Below, in pieces: positions 1 to 6,721 of a stretch of DNA of 8,112 bases. This DNA comes from an uncultured Actinoplanes sp. (GTDB lineage: Bacteria; Actinomycetota; Actinomycetes; Mycobacteriales; Micromonosporaceae). A program made the translations under genes and the position numbers. Below the pieces are notes generated by a model that had not been told where the DNA came from, made no database searches, and saw only the letters and a program-made list of their open reading frames with translations. The first letter of the stretch is position 1, and each line of letters opens with the position of its first letter. The stretch covers positions 1 to 8,112 of the forward strand of contig CAKUMG010000219.1 in assembly GCA_934667465.1 (NCBI GenBank). The letters are read 5' to 3'.

Positions 1-84
1 GCCGCGGAGTGGGCGCGGCGCGGGGTGGGCGGCCCCGGCCCGGCGAGCGGGCGCGGGGCGGGGTGGCAATGGGGCGGGGCGGGG
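1..84. other. G-run-rich strip downstream of the dipeptidase gene
   Basis: No start, ribosome binding site or protein family can be supported here. The plus strand carries many runs of three or four G separated by one to a few bases. The densest cluster continues across the dipeptidase stop codon: G runs at 71-74, 76-79, 81-84, 90-92 and 94-97. That spacing is compatible with a G-quadruplex in plus-strand DNA, and the dipeptidase transcript would carry the C-rich complement. G runs are common in DNA of this composition, so a function is not implied. The strip could be the 3' untranslated region of the dipeptidase gene or the edge of a neighbour outside the window. Confidence 0.35.
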
Positions 85-1302
85 TCAGCGGGCGGGGCGG
101 ACCGGCCACAGCGGCTCGGTGGCGTACTCCTCGGATTCGCGCAGGACGCGGAGGATGTTGCCGCCGGTGAGCTGGGACAGGTCGGCGCGGGACCAGTGGC
201 GGGTGGCGAGCTCGGCGAGCAGGGCCGGGTAGGTCGAGACGTCGTGCAGGCCGGTGGGGAAGCCCTGGCACCCGTCGTAGTCGCCGCCCAGGCCCACGGC
301 GTCGATGCCGGCGACGTCGCGGACGTGGTCGATGTGATCCGCGACCTGGGCGATCGTGACCTCCGGGCGGGGGTTCTCCGCGAGCCAGGGCTTGAACGCG
401 CCGGGCGCGGAGTCGCCCCACACGCCCAGGTCGGCGACCGAGGACGGGATCTCCTCGCCGGGGCGGGGCGCGCGCGGCCAGCTCGAGTCCACGGGCAGGC
501 CCAGGCGCTGCCATTCCTGGTCGGCGGCCTCCAGCCAGGCGCGGAAGGCGGGCGAGACGAAGGGCGGCACGAACGTGACCATGCAGACGCCCCGGTTGTC
601 GCGGAGGCGGACCAGGACGTCGTCGGGGACGTTGCGCGGGTGGTCGCAGAGGGCGCGGGCCGACGAGTGGCTGAAGATCACCGGGGCCTGCGCCACGTCG
701 AGGGTGGCGTGCATGGTGGCCGCCGCGACGTGGGAGAGGTCCGGGAGCACGCCGATGCGCTGCATCTCGACGACGATCGCGCGCCCCTCGTCGCTGAGCC
801 CGCCGAAGCGGCCGGTGTCGGTGGCCGAGTCCGCCCACGGGGTGTTGTGGTTGTGGGTGAGCGTCACGTAGCGCACCCCCAGCCGGGCGAACGAGCGCAG
901 CACGCCCAGCGACGACGCCAGGCTGTGCCCGCCCTCGATGCCGATCAGGCTGGCGATGCGGCCCGCGGCGACGGCGCTGGTCACGTCGGCCGCCGTGCAG
1001 GCGAGGGCGAGGTCCGCCGGGTACGCGGCGACCAGCCGGTACACCGCGTCGACCTGCTCCATCGTCGCGGCGACCGCCTCGGCCTCGGGCAGGTCCGACG
1101 GCACGTACACCGACCAGAACTGCCCGCCGACGCGGCCCGCGCGCAGCCGCGCGAGGTCGGTGTGGAACTCGAGGCGCCCGGAGCGCAGCCCCGAGACCCG
1201 GTAACCGTCGCGCGCCCGCAGCGCCATCGGCAGGTCGTTGTGCCCGTCGATCACCGGTACGGCGGTCAGTGCCGCGTCCACGACGTCCGGAACCGTGTTC
1301 AT
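85..1302 (-). CDS. M19-family (membrane/renal-type) zinc dipeptidase
   Basis: This 405-residue protein belongs to peptidase family M19, which hydrolyses dipeptides, including some with a D-residue, at a binuclear zinc site. The expected metal ligands are visible in order: H21 and D23 in DGHND, the bridging E123 in IGIEGGHS, H191 in PDLSH and H212 in FSHSSAR. D341 in GGDYDG and the C-terminal GGNILRV (380-386) are also typical. The length is normal for the family and all key residues are present. I see no signal peptide or membrane segment, so a cytoplasmic enzyme is likely. The ATG start is supported by GGGAGG four bases upstream (plus coordinates 1307-1312) and by the conserved N-terminal zinc motif beginning shortly after it. 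The gene is transcribed away from the GH26-like gene and stands alone. The family call is secure. The physiological substrate (dipeptide salvage or cell-wall peptide turnover) cannot be read from the sequence. Confidence 0.93.
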   Translation of the reverse strand: MNTVPDVVDAALTAVPVIDGHNDLPMALRARDGYRVSGLRSGRLEFHTDLARLRAGRVGGQFWSVYVPSDLPEAEAVAATMEQVDAVYRLVAAYPADLALACTAADVTSAVAAGRIASLIGIEGGHSLASSLGVLRSFARLGVRYVTLTHNHNTPWADSATDTGRFGGLSDEGRAIVVEMQRIGVLPDLSHVAAATMHATLDVAQAPVIFSHSSARALCDHPRNVPDDVLVRLRDNRGVCMVTFVPPFVSPAFRAWLEAADQEWQRLGLPVDSSWPRAPRPGEEIPSSVADLGVWGDSAPGAFKPWLAENPRPEVTIAQVADHIDHVRDVAGIDAVGLGGDYDGCQGFPTGLHDVSTYPALLAELATRHWSRADLSQLTGGNILRVLRESEEYATEPLWPVRPAR

Positions 1303-1306
1303 CGAG

Positions 1307-1312
1307 CCTCCC
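1307..1312 (-). promoter_or_regulatory. Ribosome binding site of the dipeptidase gene
   Basis: GGGAGG on the minus strand lies four bases before the ATG at 1302-1300. It is a good Shine-Dalgarno match and fixes the start. No convincing -35/-10 pair was found upstream. TAGCGT (plus coordinates 1335-1340) is the only -10-like hexamer I noticed, and it lacks a good -35 partner. Confidence 0.7.
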
Positions 1313-1380
1313 AGCGCAAAAGACGACGTCGCGCACGCTACCCGTACAGCCGATCGCCCCTCAGTTGATCATGGATTGGC

Positions 1381-1397
1381 CGCCCCGAAAAGGGGCG
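1381..1397 (+). other. Small GC-rich stem-loop in the divergent leader region
   Basis: CGCCCC (1381-1386) pairs perfectly with GGGGCG (1392-1397) around a five-base loop GAAAA. It lies about 170 bases upstream of the GH26-like start and about 80 bases upstream of the dipeptidase start. It could be an operator, or a leader hairpin if it is transcribed. There is no downstream T-run, so it is not a classical terminator. No function is assigned. Confidence 0.35.
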
Positions 1398-1553
1398 CGG
1401 AAAGGCGGAAAGAGCGCAAGCAGCGGCCGCGAAATCCTCAAGTCGCGCCGGAAGTGCCAGTCGCAACCGGCACGCAACCGCACGGGCACGGAACCCGCAC
1501 CGGAATGCCCGCAGAGTTCTCCTCATGCCCGGCCGACATGCGCCGGACAACGC

Positions 1554-1560
1554 GGGGGAG
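1554..1560 (+). promoter_or_regulatory. Ribosome binding site of the GH26-like gene
   Basis: GGGGGAG lies five bases before the ATG at 1566-1568. It decides the start against longer in-frame alternatives (first possible at 1269). The protein begins with a clear signal peptide directly after this ATG, which supports the choice. Confidence 0.75.
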
Positions 1561-1565
1561 ACAGA

Positions 1566-3194
1566 ATGCGTCGCTCGAAGTTCGCCAAGTCCGTGACCGC
1601 CCTGGCGGCACTCGCCGCCGGTGCCGGCACCGTGGTGGCCGTCGCCGCTCCGGCCCAGGCCGCGGGTGCCGAGCTGAAGCTGGCCGCCGGCGACGACTCG
1701 TACACCTCGAGCGGCCGCAAGGACGGCGTCTTCGGCGCCGAGGGCAAGATCTCGGTGGGCCGGATGGACAAGGACACCAAGATCGGCTTCCTGCGCTTCC
1801 AGGTCCCGGCCGGTACCGCGGTCGCCGGTGCGCAGCTGCGCCTGACCACGGTCGGCGATGTCGCCGGCAAGTTCACGCTCAACCGGGTCGCCGGCACCGC
1901 GTGGTCGGAGAAGACGCTGACCTCGGCGAACGCCCCCAAGCTGGGCGAGGCCGTCGCCACGGCCGCCCCGAAGGCGGACGCCAAGGAGATCACGTTCGAC
2001 CTGACGAAGGCCGTCACCGGCCCGGGCGCCTACTCCTTCGCGCTGCAGTCCTCGGCCACCAACGCCGTTACCCGTTTCCGCTCGGCCGAGAGCACCGGCG
2101 GCCCCGCCCTGGTGATCCTGACCAAGCCGGCCGCGACCCCGCCCACCGAGAAGCCGGCCGAGCCGGTGCTCCCGGGCGACGAGACCGTCCCGCCCGCCGT
2201 CGAGGACGAGGACATGCCGCCTCCCCCCGCCCCGGCGACCGGCACCTGCACCACCGGCAAGCTGCTCGTCCCGTCGTGTGGCGTGCTCTGGGGCGCTGCC
2301 GCCGGCGGCTTCACCGACGCGCCGCGTGACCAGGCGCTCAAGGACTGGGAGAAGCTGAGCGGCCGCACCGCCAGCCTTTTCCACACGTACCACAAGGGCG
2401 ACGAGCCGTTCCCGACCAAGGCCGAGATGGCCATGGCCCGCGACACCGCCCGCCCGCGCGTGCTGCTGATGAACTGGAAGATCGCGTACGGCTCCACCTG
2501 GGCCAAGGTCGCCAAGGGCGAGCAGAACAAGCGCATCGACGCGTTCGCCGCCCGCATCAAGAACCAGTTCCCCGAGAAGTTCTTCCTCGTCCTCAACCAC
2601 GAGCCGGAGAACGACGTCATCGCCAAGGCCGGCTCCGGCTGGGAGGCGAAGGACTTCGCCGCGATGTACCGCCACACGATCCTGCGCCTGCGTGCACAGG
2701 GTGTCACCAACGCGATCAACGTCGTCGCCTACATGGGCAACGAGTCCTACCTGGCCAAGTCCTGGTGGCCGGACCTGTACCCGGGCGACGACGTGGTCGA
2801 CTGGATCGGCTTCGACACCTACGCCTACAGCGACCCGGGCTACGGCCACGGCGACCTGACCGAGCTGCTCAACCGCCGGTCCCAGGCCACGCCCGACTGG
2901 CCGGGCTTCTACAACTGGGCGGCCCGCCGGCACCCCGGCAAGCCGCTGATGGTCGCCGAGTGGGGCGTCTGGTCCTCCAAGAAGAACCCCGCGCACAAGG
3001 CGGAGTTCTACCGCGAGGTCGGCAGGCAGATCGCGCGCTTCCCCAACATCCGCGCGATGATCCACTTCGACACGCCGCACAACCAGGACGGCCGCGACTC
3101 CTCCGTCGACGCCACCCCCGAATCGCTCAGGGCCTACCGCAAGCTCGGCAAGCTGGACATCTTCCAGGTCGACGTGCGGCCGCTGCTGCCCTGA
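1566..3194 (+). CDS. Secreted two-domain protein: DNRLRE/CBM96-like module plus GH26-like glycoside hydrolase
   Basis: This is a 542-residue exported protein. Residues 1-32 form a signal peptide: basic R2, R3, K5 and K8, then an Ala/Val-rich core ending in AQA, with cleavage likely after A32. Residues about 35-187 resemble the beta-sandwich DNRLRE/CBM96-type module, with a GFLRFQVP strand near 74-81 and regular alternating strands. Residues about 187-226 are a Pro/Glu/Asp-rich linker. The rest (about 227-542) resembles a GH26-type (beta/alpha)8 hydrolase. H345-E346 in LNHEPEN would be the acid/base region and E465 in VAEWGVW the nucleophile. They are 119 residues apart, close to the spacing in characterised GH26 mannanases. 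C228 and C238 could form a disulfide at the start of the catalytic domain. The family typically cleaves beta-mannans or mixed-linkage beta-glucans, and binding of polysaccharide by the N-terminal module is inferred. The gene has its own ribosome binding site and is divergent from the dipeptidase gene. I am confident it is a secreted hydrolase-like protein, less so of the substrate or of the exact family. Confidence 0.78.
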   Translation: MRRSKFAKSVTALAALAAGAGTVVAVAAPAQAAGAELKLAAGDDSYTSSGRKDGVFGAEGKISVGRMDKDTKIGFLRFQVPAGTAVAGAQLRLTTVGDVAGKFTLNRVAGTAWSEKTLTSANAPKLGEAVATAAPKADAKEITFDLTKAVTGPGAYSFALQSSATNAVTRFRSAESTGGPALVILTKPAATPPTEKPAEPVLPGDETVPPAVEDEDMPPPPAPATGTCTTGKLLVPSCGVLWGAAAGGFTDAPRDQALKDWEKLSGRTASLFHTYHKGDEPFPTKAEMAMARDTARPRVLLMNWKIAYGSTWAKVAKGEQNKRIDAFAARIKNQFPEKFFLVLNHEPENDVIAKAGSGWEAKDFAAMYRHTILRLRAQGVTNAINVVAYMGNESYLAKSWWPDLYPGDDVVDWIGFDTYAYSDPGYGHGDLTELLNRRSQATPDWPGFYNWAARRHPGKPLMVAEWGVWSSKKNPAHKAEFYREVGRQIARFPNIRAMIHFDTPHNQDGRDSSVDATPESLRAYRKLGKLDIFQVDVRPLLP

Positions 3195-3247
3195 GGACAC
3201 CCAGACGTTTTTCAGGGGGTGACTCGGGGGTTCACCTGATCGCCACG

Positions 3248-3274
3248 GGTGACAGCACTTCCTAGGCTGTCACC
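3248..3274. promoter_or_regulatory. Perfect 9-bp dyad over the ABC operon promoter (candidate operator)
   Basis: GGTGACAGC (3248-3256) and its exact complement GCTGTCACC (3266-3274) flank a nine-base spacer. The right arm ends on the base before the GTG start and covers the second half of the probable -10 element. Further GGTGAC-like words lie upstream at 3218-3223 and, inverted as TTCACC, at 3231-3236. A dyad placed over a promoter is the usual geometry of a repressor operator. The regulator is not encoded in the window, so its family is unknown. It could instead act as an RNA hairpin if transcription starts further upstream. Confidence 0.55.
3263..3268 (+). promoter_or_regulatory. Probable -10 element (TAGGCT) of a leaderless transcript
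   Basis: TAGGCT fits the actinobacterial TANNNT -10 pattern, and its last base is seven bases before the G of the GTG start at 3275. No Shine-Dalgarno sequence precedes that GTG. Together these suggest that transcription begins at or very near the start codon, giving a leaderless mRNA. No good -35 hexamer is seen 17-19 bases upstream, so the promoter may be weak or activator-dependent. Confidence 0.5.
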
Positions 3275-4189
3275 GTGAGCCTCATCGAGACCCAAGGGTT
3301 GACCAAGACGTACGGCGGGCGGGTGACCGCCCTGCACGATCTGACCGTCACCGTCGAGCCCGGCATCATCGGGCTCGTCGGGGCGAACGGCGCCGGCAAG
3401 TCGACGTTCATCAAGATTCTGCTCGGCCTGATCGAGCCGACCGGGGGACAGGTCCGGGTGTTCGGCCTCGACCCCACCGTTCGCCCGGACGAGGTCCGGG
3501 CCCGCGTCGGCTACATGCCCGAGCACGACGCGCTGCCGCCCGACGTGTCCGCTGCCGAGTTCGTCACCCACCTCGGCCAGATCAGCGGCCTGCCCCGCAC
3601 CGCCGCCCGCGAGCGCGCCTCCGAGGCGCTGCGCCACGTCGGGCTCTACGAGGAGCGCTACCGGCAGATCGGCGGTTACTCGACGGGCATGAAGCAGCGG
3701 GTCAAGCTGGCACAGGCCCTGGTGCACGACCCCGACCTGCTGCTGCTCGACGAGCCGACCAACGGGCTCGACCCGGCCGGGCGCGACGCGATGCTGGCCC
3801 TGGTCCACCGGATCGGCACCGAGTTCGGGATCAGCGTGGTGACCTGCTCGCACCTGCTCGGCGAGGTCGAGCAGATCTGCGACTCGCTGGTCGCCATCGA
3901 GGGCGGCAGGCTGCTGCGCGCCGACCGGATCTCCGCGATGACCACGGCCAGCGACGTGCTCGCCGTGGAGGTCTCGGAGGGCACCGAGGAATTGGCCGCG
4001 GCCCTGTCCGAGCTGGACCTCCCGGTGACCGCCGACGGGCGGGTGCTGCTCGTGCCGCTGGACCGCGACGACACGTACGACCGCATCCTGAAGGCGGTGG
4101 CCGATCTCGACCTGCCGCTGCACCGCCTCGACCAGCGCCGCCACCGGGTGGCCGAGCTGTTCGCCCCGAGGGAGACCGCCGATGTCTGA
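3275..4189 (+). CDS. ABC-2 type exporter, ATP-binding subunit 1
   Basis: This 304-residue nucleotide-binding subunit powers export by the ABC-2 permease encoded next to it. The ATPase motifs appear in order: Walker A GANGAGKST at 36-44, the signature YSTGMKQR at 135-142 with a degenerate STGMK core, Walker B LLLLDEP at 155-161 and the switch histidine H193 in CSH. The position where many ABC proteins have the Q-loop glutamine reads GYMPEHD (79-85), so a glutamate (E83) is present. This is common in ABC-2 and CcmA-like ATPases. A C-terminal tail of about 90 residues follows the ATPase core, as usual in this group. The GTG start has no ribosome binding site but sits just after a -10-like element, so leaderless translation is likely. 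The gene overlaps the following permease by eight bases. The substrate is unknown; drug, lipid, antibiotic peptide or sodium exporters all use this architecture. Confidence 0.9.
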   Translation: MSLIETQGLTKTYGGRVTALHDLTVTVEPGIIGLVGANGAGKSTFIKILLGLIEPTGGQVRVFGLDPTVRPDEVRARVGYMPEHDALPPDVSAAEFVTHLGQISGLPRTAARERASEALRHVGLYEERYRQIGGYSTGMKQRVKLAQALVHDPDLLLLDEPTNGLDPAGRDAMLALVHRIGTEFGISVVTCSHLLGEVEQICDSLVAIEGGRLLRADRISAMTTASDVLAVEVSEGTEELAAALSELDLPVTADGRVLLVPLDRDDTYDRILKAVADLDLPLHRLDQRRHRVAELFAPRETADV

Positions 4190-5045
4190 GTCCAGCGTCA
4201 TCCACGACATCGGATATCAGCGCTACACGGGCCCCCGGCTGGGCCGCGGCGCGGTGTTCAAAGCCATGTACGTGCACGGCCTGCGCTCCGCCTACGGGTT
4301 CGGCCGCTCGGCGAAGGCGAAGATCTTCCCCTGGCTGGTCGTCGGCATCGTCGTGCTGGTCGCGGTGATCCTCGCCGCCGTCCGCGCGCAGACCGGCGTC
4401 GTGCCGCTGACCTACTTCTCGTTCGCCGACTCGATGAGCTGGCTGATCATCTTCTTCGCCGCCATCGTCGCGCCCGAGCTGGTCTCCCGCGACATGCGCG
4501 CGGGCGTGCTGCCGCTCTATTTCAGCCGGCCGCTGCGCTCCGCCGACTACATCGGCGCCAAGGTCGCCGCGATGACCACGGCCATCTGGCTGCTGCTCGC
4601 CGTGCCGCAGCTCATCATGTTCCTCGGCGCCGCCTTCACCGCCAAGAACGGCATGTCCGACGTCTGGAACGAGCTCGGCGACCTGCTGCCCGGCTGGGGC
4701 TACAGCCTGCTGTGGGCGCTGCTCTTCACCGGCATCGGCCTGCTGATCGCGTCGCTCACCGGCAAGCGCGCGTTCGCCGCCGGCGGGATCGTCGCGGTGT
4801 TCCTGATGACGACCCCGGTCGTCGGGGTGCTCAGCATCATGCCGTCGCGCGACGCCCAGGAGCTGGCCGGCCTGGCCAGCCCGTCGACGCTGATCAGCGG
4901 CGTCGGCCAGTGGCTGGTGCCGACCGCGGGCACCGGCATGGAGATCGGCCGCTTCGGCGTCGTCTACGCCATCGAGGCGGTCTGCCTGATCGCCGCCTGC
5001 CTCCTGCTCCTGCTCGCCCGCTACCGGAAGGTGGCCTCGCTGTGA
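4182..5045 (+). CDS. ABC-2 type exporter, permease subunit 1
   Basis: This 287-residue integral membrane protein forms the transmembrane part of the exporter. About six hydrophobic segments are visible, near residues 49-67, 84-100, 125-152, 172-192, 197-219 and 259-279. They follow a basic cytoplasmic N-terminus with an IHDIGYQRYTGPRLGRG stretch (7-23) that I recognise from actinobacterial ABC-2 permeases. Between segments 2 and 3, the ELVSRDMRAGVLPLYFSRPL stretch (99-118) is the typical ABC-2 coupling-region pattern: E, then R/D, then a run ending in S-R-P-L. The ATG start has GAGGGAG (4168-4174) seven bases upstream and overlaps the stop of the first ATPase gene by eight bases, which implies translational coupling. 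The gene ends in a four-base GTGA overlap with the second ATPase. It most likely partners the first ATPase, but pairing within the operon could be mixed. Confidence 0.88.
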   Translation: MSESSVIHDIGYQRYTGPRLGRGAVFKAMYVHGLRSAYGFGRSAKAKIFPWLVVGIVVLVAVILAAVRAQTGVVPLTYFSFADSMSWLIIFFAAIVAPELVSRDMRAGVLPLYFSRPLRSADYIGAKVAAMTTAIWLLLAVPQLIMFLGAAFTAKNGMSDVWNELGDLLPGWGYSLLWALLFTGIGLLIASLTGKRAFAAGGIVAVFLMTTPVVGVLSIMPSRDAQELAGLASPSTLISGVGQWLVPTAGTGMEIGRFGVVYAIEAVCLIAACLLLLLARYRKVASL

Positions 5046-5953
5046 CCACGCTGACCCTGACCAACGTCTCCCGCTGGTACGGCAACGTGGTGGCCGTCAA
5101 CGACATCACCATGAGCCTCGCCCCGGGCGTCACCGGCCTGCTCGGCCCCAACGGCGCCGGCAAGACGACAGTGCTGCACATGATGGCCGGGTTCCTCGCG
5201 CCGTCCCGCGGCACGGTGACGCTCGACGACGCGCCCGCCTGGCGCAACCCGGCCATCTACAAGCAGCTGGGCCTGGTCGCGGAGCGCGAGGCGGTGCACG
5301 GCTTCCTTACCGCCCGCGAGTTCGTCCACGCGTCGGCCCGGATGCACAAGCTGCCCGACCCGAAGGCCGCCACCGAGTGGGCCCTGCAGATGGTCGAGAT
5401 GACCGGCGCCGCGGACCGGCGGATCGAGACCTACTCCAAGGGCATGCGCCAGCGCACCCGCGTCGCGGCGGCCCTGGTGCACAACCCGCGGGTGCTGCTG
5501 CTCGACGAGCCGTTCAACGGCATGGACCCCCGCCAGCGCATGCACATGATGGCGCTGCTGCACGACCTCGGCGACAAGGGCCACACGATCCTGTTCAGCT
5601 CGCACATCCTCGAGGAGGTCGAGCAGGTCTCCGGCACCGTCCAGGTGATGGTGGCCGGGCGCCTCGCGGCCTCCGGCGACTACCGCCGGATCCGCCGGCT
5701 CATGACCAACCGCCCGCACGTCTTCGCGATCGTCTCCTCCGACGACCGCCGGCTCGCCACCGCCCTGATCGCCGAGAAGTCGGTCAACGGCGTCGAGCTC
5801 GGCGGCGACGGCCTGACCGTCCGCGCCGGCGACTACGGCAGCTTCACCCGCGCCCTGCCCCGGATCGCCCTGGGCGAGGGCATCCGCCTCCGCAAGGTGC
5901 TCCCGTCGGACGAGTCCCTGGAGAGCGTCTTCTCCTACCTGCTGGAGGCCTGA
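5042..5953 (+). CDS. ABC-2 type exporter, ATP-binding subunit 2
   Basis: This 303-residue second ATPase starts at a GTG that shares four bases (GTGA) with the stop of permease 1, so its translation is coupled. GGAAGG at 5026-5031 may help initiation. Motifs: Walker A GPNGAGKTT at 35-43, the signature YSKGMRQR at 131-138, Walker B VLLLDEP at 151-157, NGMD at 159-162 in the D-loop and the switch histidine H188 in FSSH. The Q-loop position again carries glutamate (LVAERE, E81). It is clearly a paralogue of the first ATPase but diverged through most of its length, so the pair looks like an old duplication or two distinct half-transporters, not a recent copy. Longer in-frame starts from 4712 lie inside permease 1 and are not credible. 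The C-terminal region (about 220-303) is typical of the family. The substrate is unknown. Confidence 0.9.
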   Translation: MTTLTLTNVSRWYGNVVAVNDITMSLAPGVTGLLGPNGAGKTTVLHMMAGFLAPSRGTVTLDDAPAWRNPAIYKQLGLVAEREAVHGFLTAREFVHASARMHKLPDPKAATEWALQMVEMTGAADRRIETYSKGMRQRTRVAAALVHNPRVLLLDEPFNGMDPRQRMHMMALLHDLGDKGHTILFSSHILEEVEQVSGTVQVMVAGRLAASGDYRRIRRLMTNRPHVFAIVSSDDRRLATALIAEKSVNGVELGGDGLTVRAGDYGSFTRALPRIALGEGIRLRKVLPSDESLESVFSYLLEA

Positions 5954-5955
5954 CC

Positions 5956-6666
5956 ATGTCGACAGTCGCCTGGATCACCGCGCGCGGCCTCTTCGGCCGC
6001 CGCCGGGCACTCCTGCTCCTGCCCCTGCCGGTCCTCCTGATCGGGCTCGCGGCGCTCTGCCGCGCCTACGACCTGGACCCCGCCGACTGGGGCGCCCCGG
6101 TCGTGATCGGCCTCGGCCTGGCGGTGCTGCTGCCCGTCGTCTCGCTGATCGTGGGCACCGGCGTGCTCGGCTCCGAGATCGACGACGGCACGATCGTGCA
6201 CATCCTGACCAAGCCGCTGCCGCGCCGCGACATCATCCTCGCGAAGCTCGGCGTGGCGGTGGGCGTGAGCGCGCTGACGGCGGCGGTGCCGCTGTTCGTC
6301 ACGGGGCTGCTGGCCGATTCCGTACGGTTCGGGCTCGCGCTCGCCCTCGCCGGCATCCTCGGGGCCTTCGCCTACTCGGCGTTCTTCCTGCTGCTCAGCC
6401 TCGTCACGCGGCGCCCCGTGCTGCTCGGCCTGGTCTACATCCTGGTCTGGGAGGGGCTGCTCGGCACGTTCGTGAGCGGCACCCGGGTGCTCTCGATCCA
6501 GCAGTACGTCATCACCGTCGCCGACAAGATCGCCCCGACCGGCATCCTCGACGCGAAGGTGGGGCTGCCCGTGGCGCTGGTCATGGCGGCGCTCTTCGCC
6601 CTGGGCTGCGCGATCGCCGCGGTGGCGCGGCTGGGCAGCTTCTCCATGGCCGGGGAGACGAGCTGA
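5956..6666 (+). CDS. ABC-2 type exporter, permease subunit 2
   Basis: This 236-residue membrane protein has about six hydrophobic segments, near residues 17-36, 47-71, 97-118, 125-149, 154-174 and 203-225. Between the second and third is an ABC-2 coupling pattern: GSEIDDGTIVHILTKPLPRR (72-91), where an acidic E-x-D-D-G is followed by T-K-P-L. The start is ATG, two bases after the stop of the second ATPase, with GGAGG (5944-5948) seven bases upstream inside that gene's end. A much longer in-frame extension back to 5377 is a shadow of the ATPase gene. It is shorter than permease 1 and lacks its long basic N-terminus, so the two permeases are not close copies. It probably pairs with the second ATPase. 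Gene order suggests either two homodimeric-type exporters or one heteromeric complex; the sequence alone does not decide. Confidence 0.88.
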   Translation: MSTVAWITARGLFGRRRALLLLPLPVLLIGLAALCRAYDLDPADWGAPVVIGLGLAVLLPVVSLIVGTGVLGSEIDDGTIVHILTKPLPRRDIILAKLGVAVGVSALTAAVPLFVTGLLADSVRFGLALALAGILGAFAYSAFFLLLSLVTRRPVLLGLVYILVWEGLLGTFVSGTRVLSIQQYVITVADKIAPTGILDAKVGLPVALVMAALFALGCAIAAVARLGSFSMAGETS

Positions 6667-6678
6667 CCGACCCAGCAC

Positions 6679-6721
6679 GTCGCGGCGGCCGGCGCAGCAC
6701 CGCTGCAACGGCCGCCGTGGC
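6679..6721 (+). promoter_or_regulatory. Strong hairpin burying the GTG start of the radical SAM gene
   Basis: CGGCGGCCG (6683-6691) is perfectly complementary to CGGCCGCCG (6709-6717). As RNA the stem extends outward with C-G, G-C and two G-U pairs to 6679/6721, giving 13 pairs. Inside, GCAGC (6694-6698) pairs with GCTGC (6702-6706) around a three-base loop. The 3' arm contains the GTG at 6717-6719. It could limit translation of the downstream gene, or mark transcript processing or attenuation between the transporter and maturase genes. There is no T-run. GC-rich DNA makes chance stems more likely, so function is inferred. Confidence 0.5.

Larger units (their letters stand above)
1303..1565. 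other. Divergent intergenic region between dipeptidase and GH26-like genes
   Basis: This 263-base region must hold the promoters for two divergent genes, but no strong sigma-70 pair stands out. Three things are visible. There is a small GC hairpin with an A-rich loop at 1381-1397. There is an 8-bp palindrome GCGGCCGC at 1423-1430. There are short direct repeats of the form CGCAACCGGCA at 1462-1472, 1473-1482 (one base shorter) and, imperfectly, 1489-1499. A plus-strand reading frame is open through this region in frame with the GH26-like gene. Its residues look non-coding, and a ribosome binding site plus signal peptide at 1566 argue against the longer start. I looked for known riboswitch cores and did not find one. 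Confidence 0.5.

Noticed and set aside
25..1368. Plus-strand open frame of 447 codons opposite the dipeptidase
   Set aside because: It is low-complexity Arg/Gly/Ala/Val-rich translation with no motifs, and the opposite strand has all M19 metal ligands.
1269..1565. N-terminal extension of the GH26-like protein by 99 residues
   Set aside because: The extension would put a signal peptide in the middle of the protein. A good ribosome binding site sits directly before the internal ATG at 1566.
1380..1565. Possible c-di-GMP or c-di-AMP riboswitch in the GH26-like leader
   Set aside because: Words such as CACGCAACC and the GAAA loop were suggestive, but the conserved cores of those riboswitches (for example GCAAACC and GACGCAAAGCC) are absent.
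1338..3200. Long minus-strand open frame (620 codons) opposite the GH26-like gene
   Set aside because: Its residues are compositionally biased (Gly/Arg/Val/Asp-rich) with no recognisable domain, while the plus strand has a signal peptide, catalytic motifs and a ribosome binding site. Long antisense frames are expected in GC-rich genes.
3189..3217. Terminator hairpin after the GH26-like gene (CCCTGA with TCAGGG)
   Set aside because: The stem has only six pairs, the loop is 17 bases and contains the T-run, and the stem includes the stop codon. This is not a convincing terminator.
3509..3529. Glutamate at the Q-loop position of both ABC ATPases as a loss-of-function sign
   Set aside because: Glutamate is frequent at this position in ABC-2 and CcmA-like ATPases, and all other ATPase motifs are intact.
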